From Mermis nigrescens (taxonomy: Eukaryota > Nematoda > Enoplea > Mermithida > Mermithidae): 64,000 bases of DNA. Below are positions 56,230 to 64,000 of this stretch, in pieces (the first letter of the stretch is position 1; each line of letters begins with the position of its first letter). The notes under the pieces are model-generated. The model was not told the DNA's origin. It searched no databases and worked only from the letters and a program-made list of their open reading frames with translations. A program made the position numbers and the translations under genes. The stretch spans positions 248,001 to 312,000 of the forward strand of contig JAVLUZ010000224.1 of assembly GCA_036768485.1 (NCBI GenBank). The letters are read 5' to 3'.

Positions 56230-57390
56230 AAGGTTTTCGCCGTTTAATTTTCTTTATACACGCATGTTTTCCATTGCCCATTTTATTATTTTGATTGTCT
56301 TAATACGTCATTTGGCTTAAGACTGCATAGGACAATAATGTAAATTTTAGTTTGGAAGGCACTATAGTCTGTTTCATTCGAGTTCGGGCATAAATTTTAA
56401 AATCGATGTCCGACAATAAGCTGATTGATTGCGATTATATCGTTGATTAGATATATAATTATCGTAAATCTATCGGCTTACTTTCGAAAAATTCTTGAAA
56501 TTCATGCCGAAACATATGTTAAACATACTATAATTACTAACTGAAAAATTTTAAATTCAATTTTCGCAATTCCCGATTCTTAGTTTTAAGTATTTATAGA
56601 AGCGATTAAGATATAGGAAATTAATCGGCTATGATAAAACGAAACGTAGATTTGAGAAATGTATTTTTTTTGTAAGACTAAGCTTAATAATGTCGATGTA
56701 CAAATGAAAAATTTTAACTTTTCTGCGGTTTTTCTCAGTTTCCTCCTCAAACTTGTTGATGTACGAATTCGTAACAAAGACGTGGTAAATTGAAGTCATG
56801 TGGTGGGGTTCGGAAAAAATTTTTTATGATAATGATAGTTAGTATTTATGCACAAAACATTTACCGATACAAGTTTTTTTCATTAAAGAAAGCATGAACT
56901 TCAGGTCTTTTGACCTAAACTCTCCTCACTACTAAAAGTGGACAAAAACTTTGAAAAAGTTTTAAAATTCAAAATTTGACAATGCAATAATGAACGGGAT
57001 CGAGTGCTTCTCATTAACGCCGAGTAATTTGGTCTGCCTGCTTTACCTAAAACTATAATTTTTTCGGACACAATGCATTTTACCACTAAAATTTGTGGTT
57101 TCTTGATTTTTTTGATTAGCATAAGTGCACGTTCAGGCCGGTCTCCAGTCAGCAATTCGTTACAAAAGGTCGACCAAAATGGCATAAAAATTTTGACTAA
57201 GTTCTATAATTTTCTAAAAAACTGTGTTAGAGATACTTTCTCTCATCCTGCAGATTCAATAAGAATAAAAGCTTCAAAACTTTTTCCTCTTTTTTCGATT
57301 TTTGAATTCTTATATAGAACTTAATGAGAAACTATGGGAAATTATGCTCATTTGGAGTATTGACCAGACATGCAGGTCAGGGTCTCAGGT
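56230..57390. other. No supported gene
   Basis: A plus-strand 83-codon frame (57,073-57,324) begins with a hydrophobic stretch, and a 94-codon frame overlaps it on the other strand. Neither has a recognisable domain, splice context or codon evidence. Confidence 0.4.
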
Positions 57391-57396
57391 CTAGAC

Positions 57397-57616
57397 AACA
57401 CGTGGGCGTAGGAGAGGGGGTTGGGGGTATGCACCCACCAGAAGGTCAGAACACTCCCCCCAAAATCAAAATACACCCCCACAGAAATTTATTTTTTGAA
57501 AACAAATTTCGTTTTTTTCGCAATTTTTGTGATGCAAATGGATAGCTTTAAGACTATTTGTTGACCTTTGGAAAATCTTGCACCCGCCATCAGAATTTTG
57601 GTGCCGACTACCTATG
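57397..57616 (-). mobile_element. hAT-like MITE, family A
   Basis: CACGTGGGCGTAGG...ACTACCTATG with GTCTAGAC and GTCTACAA flanks (partly matching). The middle is shortened, missing the ACACCATTTTTCG core. Confidence 0.8.
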
Positions 57617-57624
57617 GTCTACAA

Positions 57625-57860
57625 CCCCCAGAATGGAAAACGGGAAGTTTTTGGGGAAGATGTGGCAAAACGAGAGCCAAAAACGGATGAAAATCAGAAA
57701 TTTTCCACAAAAGGACTTTAATTTAGCGAGAAACTGTGCAATAATGTAGTTTTAGCACTATTTCAGCGCTTATACCTGTTTTTGAGGTCATTTTTTGCCC
57801 GGAAAAGCTAAATTCTTGACACAACCCCCAGACCGGCTGACCCTATCGGCCATGCTGTGC
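57625..57860 (+). repeat. Dispersed repeat family D
   Basis: Best-preserved copy in this window: GGAAAACGGGAAGTTTTTGG, CCAAAAACGGATGAAAAT, AATAATGTAGTTTTAGC, TTTTTGAGGTCATTTTTTG, and CGGCCATGCTG. Confidence 0.7.
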
Positions 57861-57869
57861 TTCTAAGGT

Positions 57870-60800
57870 ATTGACTGTTTATGCTGGTCGACACTCATAG
57901 AACCATCTTTGCAGGTCACGTATTGACCTGCACTTTTTTAGTCGCAACCACTTTTTTCGTATTCATTCCATTGATCATTTTTTCGCTTTTACTGTTTTTA
58001 CGCTTTTTTATTGCTATTGCTGATCCAAATCCTGCTCGTATTAATTAAGAGACGCTCAGGTATTGGCCCTTGTTTAGCTTTGATTTTGTTTCCGGTTTCA
58101 ACAATTCATTTTCTTTTTTACGCTCGCTTTATTTTTGGCTCAATCCTTCGAGTTTTATTTTTTATTGGATTAAATATTTGAATTTGGCGCGAATAAGCCG
58201 ATCAAAAAGGATCAATGAAAGCCTTTTACTATTCTGTCTAATTTTGCTTTAAGCCTAGGCATTTAAAACCGATGTTTATAGTTACCTGACATATATTATC
58301 TTCAGATTTATTTTCAAAAATGTAGAAAAATGAGGAAGTAATCTGAAATTGCGGATTTTTATTAGGTCTCTAGAATGTTGTCTTGTTTTACTCAGGAGCT
58401 TTTTCAACAATTCATTACTATTTTATGTTGTATTATTATCATTTGTTCTGCGCAATAGTTTTATTTTTATTTGAATGAAAATATTCAAGTTACGAGTGTC
58501 GAAAAAAGCATTTTTAACGCTCAAATTTTGAATGTTCTGTCATTTCATATAATTCAAACTTTGAAATATACCTAAAAACAAATAATATCAGTAGAGAAAA
58601 ATGATAAAAAATGATAGGAACACTGAACTATTTTTGGTTATTACGACAACAATATTTAATATTGCTAAGATTTACATTGAAAATAAAATCAATAGTGAAA
58701 TGTCAAGACATGCGCGAACGGTTTTTCTGGAACTTTAAAAACAGTCATTCCAAGTCTTAACATGACATTTCTTCTAAAACCAAAAAAATCTCTTTTTGTG
58801 GCAAAATATGAGCAATTTAGTGTTAAATTGGTTAACAAGAATGTTCAAGTAGGCTAAACATGTATTTCAAATAATGTCCCAAAAAATTTATCAATTGCGC
58901 ATTTGGAGAATGTTTACTACAAATTATCGCCACTACAATCACAATTTTCTAAACGTATTTTCCGAAACTTTTTCGGACGAAACGAGATAACTTTGCGGAG
59001 TAATTGATAGCCACTCGCTAAATATTGTCTAGAACCGGTAAGATTTATGATGCAGGCGCTAAATAATTTTTTTTATCATAAAAAAGTTTTGAAATACGGG
59101 CGCGTGTTGCGGCTGATTTTTCGAATTTTAAATGTAAAACAAATTTAAAAAAACAAGCTAGATTTACTTTTAGCTGCTAAGCGAGTAAGGCGAATTTAAA
59201 ATTAAAAACTTAAAGCGAGCCAGATCAGCTGTTGCCCGAAAAAGCTCAACTGGTCCCAAAACTTGCCTAAAACTCTTTCGAAAGCTAAATTCTTCCCACT
59301 TTAACAAGTTACAATTATTGTTTACCACATGTTGGGCTCAATTCACACAAAGAGGGAAAATGCATGAAAAACTTGAACTAAATTGCTAGACTGCTATATT
59401 CAGTTTTAAAACTTTTCTAGCATTCGGAGTAGGCCAAGAAGATCGATTGAAACGAAAATTCCGGAAACAGCTGACGTTGCAGCTTTGTACAAGCATACAT
59501 GTTATCTTCATAAAACCGGAAATAACTTCCTCGATGTTCTCTTGGCAACCCATTGCATACTCAAGGCGTTGAGAGCCAAAATGGAGCCTCAAATTTGCAT
59601 AGAGACGCGTACGTGTAATAGCTCAAAATTTATAATATTAGCCCAATCGGCCATATTAGGGGGCTAGATGGGGGGGGGGTAGACAGGACAGTTTTTTGGC
59701 TAAAATGGCATATAAAACATTAAAAACTACCTAAATGCAAGTTCTAGGCTAAAATTGGGAGAGGGTGTAGTTAATTAGCCTACAGCAGTCCTTGTAGGGA
59801 GGAAAAACACCGAATTTTGGACAGGAAAGCCCTATACTCCCTTTTTCAATGCATCCTTGGAAGGAATGTTATCTTTTTTGTGATTTGAGTTTAATTCAAA
59901 TTTATATTCTAGTACATCAATTCTACCATGGATTTGAGCCTACTGAGATTCTTCTTAAGTTGCCATTTTAGGGCAGAACTGACGAGTCACACTCAATTTT
60001 GTGCACACATTTTGATAACATTTTTTAATACTTTGATTATTTTAATGGTCAAAAAACTCTTAAAGTAGTTTAAATAAATAAAAATAGTGTCAAAATAAAT
60101 TTGATGAATTAAATTTTTTCACACAGAGTTTGATAAGACGCATGAGTAATTTTAAATCAATGACTTATTTACTTCTTTTTTATTAATCATTGAATTACAG
60201 CAAACGTGTCTCAATATATTTACTATCATAGTACGAATGAAGCCTATTAATAATAACTACGCGTTAACGATCACTCAAAAAATAATTACAATAATTTCGT
60301 ATAAAATACCAAATTTTTAATAATTTTAAATATTCAATACATTATTGGCGTAATTGATCAATTACTTATGAATTAAAGTTTCATAGGGCTTTAATCTTGT
60401 TCTTCATCAGATTTTCGAAGATATCGCTCGATTTCTTTTCGTACAGCGCCCGAAAAACACAAAAAAATCATATCGAACAAATTATTCTTAAATTGATATA
60501 ATGAAGCCATCATCTTGATTTATATTGATTCCAACATCATCAATTCGAATGGACTAGAAAACGAGCTCAATAAAAATTTCAATAGAAATCATTTTTTCCA
60601 TGTTAATTCTATTTTTTGGAAAATAATTTGGCGAAAACTTCTAGAACCAAAAATTATAATTAAGTTATCGTCTATGCGTGTATGTACATGTATATATGAG
60701 CACTTTGCACAAATCAATTTACGTGCTGCCGCCGAATGGCAGCAAGCTCATAAAATTCTTTAGCATCATGAGTAATACGACCAATATCAAAAAATTTATC

Positions 60801-61340
60801 GTTAATCCGACCGTAGCTTTGTCGAAATGGGCGTACAACCATTCCAGTAGTGGGCGGTTAGGCCTACGATGCAAAATGAGAAAATTAATCGCAGAAGCTT
60901 TGGTATAAGCAAAAAAAGTAAATAGATAAAAACATAAAAATGAATGAATAAATGAGATGACATGAAAGTAAAAAATAAATAAAAAGAAGTAAAATGTAAA
61001 AATATAAATAGATTAAAATGAAACGTTTGGCTAACCAGAAAGTCAAAACCGCACGAAAGCATTCCCAGATAAAGCACTAATTGTATCTTAGGTGTGTTAA
61101 AATGCAAAGTGGAAAATTATCGCTACAGTAACTTTTCTCGTAAGCTCGGGCTATGAGAGAATATAATTTATAAATTAAACTTATTGATTCATACATTTAT
61201 TGGTCAATCTTTGAATTTTGGTCAGATGTCACACCAATAATTTGCGTACTTGAAAAAAAAACAATTTCGAAACTGAAATTGAGTTTTTATAATTCGAAAT
61301 TTTTAAACAAAAAGAAGGGGGTCCGATTTCTGAAAAATTT
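57870..61340. other. AT-rich stretch without a recognisable gene
   Basis: Frames of 60-100 codons only, all without motif. A G-run (59,668-59,680) and scattered short repeats. Nothing supports an exon. Confidence 0.5.
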
Positions 61341-61359
61341 CTAAAAAATTTCTAACCTA

Positions 61360-61545
61360 AAAGACGGTCGAATTTCGGTGACCCGGCTCATACGTCGACC
61401 CTGTAAACTCTGACTTCCCGACCTTGGTCTATCGAACAATGCCGTGCTGGTCTTTCGGTCCATCTGGAAAGCTGCTTGTACCGTTTCCATTTTGGGCCCT
61501 ATTTCGAACCGAAATATCAAAGCGGAAATTTGCTGTAAATCATTA
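61360..61545 (-). other. GC-elevated block, possible exon remnant
   Basis: Composition is well above the surroundings. The minus strand is open across it (IGPKMETVQAAFQMDRKT as a sample), but no family is recognised and splice borders are not clear. It directly abuts a MITE. Confidence 0.2.
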
Positions 61546-61553
61546 GTCACACT

Positions 61554-61712
61554 CATACGTAGGCAGCAACAAAATTCTGGGAGGTGCAAGGTTTTTCAAA
61601 GGTCAAAAAGGGCTTAAAAATGGTGGTATTGCGAAAAAACACCATTTTTCGACGTTCCTCAAGAAGCACTATCCATTGGCATCAAAAAATTGCAGAAAAC
61701 AAAAAAATTTTT
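61554..61712 (+). mobile_element. hAT-like MITE, family A, truncated right
   Basis: CATACGTAGGCAGC start and core to AAAAAATTGCAG; the G-rich right end is absent, and a microsatellite follows shortly after. Confidence 0.82.
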
Positions 61713-61796
61713 AACACATTAAGGAATAAAAAATAAACTATACAAAATTGTTCTCGTACAATAGTGGGAAATTTTATTATCATTGTTACTCTTAAA

Positions 61797-61819
61797 ATTA
61801 TTATTGCTATTATTATTGA

Positions 61820-61865
<46 letters not shown>

Positions 61866-61894
61866 ATTATTATTATCATTATAATAATAATAAT

Positions 61895-61933
<39 letters not shown>

Positions 61934-61992
61934 TATTATTATTATTATGATTATTATTATTATTATTTTTTATTATTATTATAATTATAATG

Positions 61993-62027
<35 letters not shown>

Positions 62028-62160
62028 CATTATTATTATTATTATTATCATCATCATTATTATTAATATATTATTATTTAATTATTATTAATATTGTTAT
62101 TCTTATTATTATCATTATTATCATTATTATTATTATTATTATTATTATATATTATTATTA

Positions 62161-62201
<41 letters not shown>

Positions 62202-62205
62202 ATAA

Positions 62206-62239
<34 letters not shown>

Positions 62240-62247
62240 AATATTAA

Positions 62248-62305
<58 letters not shown>

Positions 62306-62336
62306 ATTATTATTATTATTATTATTATATGATAAT

Positions 62337-62376
<40 letters not shown>

Positions 62377-62625
62377 TATAATAATAATAATAATATTATA
62401 ATGATTATTATTATTATTATTATTATTATTATTGTTATTATTAAATAATAATATTATTAATAATAATAAAAATAATTATTATAATAATAATAATAATTAA
62501 TTAATTATTATTATTAATATTATTATTATTAGTATTATTGTTATTGATAATATTATTATTATTATTATTTAATCACTATTAATATCATTATTATTACTAT
62601 GATTGTTATTATTACAATTATTACT
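61797..62625. repeat. Large (ATT)n/(AAT)n microsatellite block
   Basis: About 830 bp of alternating ATT and AAT runs with several switch points (for example near 61,880, 61,930, 62,330 and 62,400). The opposed runs can pair. Poly-Ile, -Leu, -Tyr and -Asn frames here are artefacts. Confidence 0.97.
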
Positions 62626-62629
62626 TTAT

Positions 62630-63480
62630 TGCGCCATGACTAATTTTACTGTTGAATAAAATTTGATAAATGTCCAGGGCATTAGGTTCTTATTCTTATG
62701 TTTTTGGTTCAACCGTAATTGTTGCTTAGCAGTATTACTCCCAACAATAAGCATATTCAAATGAAATAAATGGTGTTAGCAATACAAAACCAATTACATG
62801 AATTCTTTTTGAACTCATAAGTCACGAAATTCTAAGTAAAGTGTCCTCTTTGACCTAAAAACGACGTATGCAGGTCAAATACACCACTTTCAGACGTTTT
62901 TAATGACCTTCCTTATTCTAGAGTTGATATAAACAAGAAATTTTATTTGGAAGATTAAGGAAAAAACTTATTTATATGCAACCGAAAATGGTTGTAAAAT
63001 TTGTTACTTTGGGTCCGAAATTGCGACATGGCTTATAACCAAGATTTTTTGCATTCTTCAAAACCGGAAAATTTCCTTGGGTTTAGCAACATTTTGAAGA
63101 AGTGTAGCCATTCTGTTGAATAAGAATACTTACAACACTGAAAAATTGTATGGCCGTCCGCCCTAATATCCCGATAAATTTGAAAATAGTAGACTAGCGG
63201 AAATTAATTGCACTACTTTTCGCTGTGTGTCACAGAAACAGTCGTTGTCAAGTCCGTCTTTTAGGACTTGAAAAAATTTTTTAATTCTTTAAAATTGAAA
63301 ATAAAACAATTTTTCCGAACACATTCATACCTGCATTTTAAACGTAAGTTATAGTCAAATATGACGCTGTATTTAAAAAAACATTGAAAATAAATTGAAA
63401 AATATTTAGTATTTATTGTTCTATTATAGTTTTTCACTGCGCACTTTCGCTTTTCAATATTCCTTTATTATTTGACACTT
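62630..63480. other. No gene seen
   Basis: AT-rich unique sequence with no notable frame or repeat. Confidence 0.5.
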
Positions 63481-63499
63481 GATGCCTTTTGCACCAATA

Positions 63500-63740
63500 G
63501 CTTCTGAACCGTCGGTTCTGAAATTCAGGAGTCGAAAAATTGCGTTGCATTAAAGCGTAAATTTTTCAACCTTTCTATGAGTTCAGAAGTCTAAAAAATT
63601 GGGTTGCAGCAAAACGAGGTCCACAGACTTCTGAAGAAATCGTTTTTCGACTCATAGGAAAAAGAAAAATTCCGGTTGCATTAAAAATCTAAAAGTCCAG
63701 CGGTATAGAAGTTCAGTAGTCCCTTAGTGTACAAGTTTCT
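63500..63740. repeat. Degenerate tandem/inverted repeat with TTCAGnAGTC motif
   Basis: TTCAGGAGTCGAAAAATTGCGTTGCA, TTCAGAAGTCTAAAAAATTGGGTTGCA (each given here only for its form) and related GTTCAGTAGTC, plus inverted GACTTCTGAAG and GACTCATAGG segments, recur at about 70-80 bp spacing. Old and diverged. Confidence 0.5.
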
Positions 63741-64000
63741 AGGAGTCGACAACGACCCATAGATAGCAGTTTCCTTCATACGGTTTCAGTAATTTTGAGT
63801 AAATTAGCCGTGATTACTAGCGAACGTGAGGAGTGAGAAAAAGCTAACAGCGTAAAGCAAATAATACAATTCTGAGGCTTTCTCAAAATAGTCATTTTAG
63901 GCTGTTTTGCTGAAATGATTAATTTTTCATAAAATAACTAGAAAAGTTTTCCTCCCTGACAATATACTAACTGTCAAATAGTAGCGAAATGAGGTAAAAC

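Noticed and set aside
57073..57324. Small secreted protein (hydrophobic N-terminus, 83 codons)
   Set aside because: A frame overlaps on the opposite strand, there is no family match that I can recognise and no sign of conservation.

Overview
This is AT-rich, gene-poor eukaryotic DNA, almost certainly from an invertebrate animal. The evidence is one clearly intron-split gene with GT-AG introns up to about 2.9 kb, decayed LTR retroelements with envelope-like genes, many short hAT- and Harbinger-type DNA transposons with readable target duplications, and long pure (TA)n and (AAT)n microsatellites. I cannot name the species. A nematode or an arthropod would fit, but nothing seen decides it. No rRNA, tRNA, operon or CRISPR array was recognised.

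Layout. 0.7-7.6 kb (minus strand): a truncated LTR retroelement with candidate LTR, leader with splice donor, and a 3.9-kb open frame joining a two-membrane-segment envelope-like glycoprotein to an aspartic protease domain and the start of a Ty3/Gypsy-type reverse transcriptase. 8.8-15.4 kb (minus strand): a possible gag-like relic, then a 3' LTR, polypurine tract, second decayed envelope-like gene split by a fold-back transposon, and an Asn-rich gag-like relic. 16-29 kb: repeats (about ten copies of one hAT-like MITE family in or near this stretch, a long-armed hairpin element, other dispersed families), one orphan RRM exon, and two microsatellite blocks. 29.8-37.3 kb (plus strand): the only gene that looks intact, a four-exon, 343-residue secreted endonuclease/exonuclease/phosphatase-fold (EEP) protein with its catalytic residues present. 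38-56 kb: diverged, rearranged copies of that locus, mostly intron sequence plus two fossils of exon 3, broken up by nested MITEs, minisatellites, and an internally deleted PIF/Harbinger transposon. 50-64 kb: further dispersed repeats, a decayed zinc-finger-type ORF, and two large (AAT)n/(ATT)n blocks.

Apart from the EEP gene the window is shaped by transposition and decay. The best candidates for something unusual are the envelope-protease-RT fusion frame, the fold-back element whose arms are tandem TTTCGCCCC-type repeats, the two independent insertions of one MITE family into the same internal 8-bp site of its own older copies, and a 52-bp sequence present twice in opposite orientation with one mismatch.
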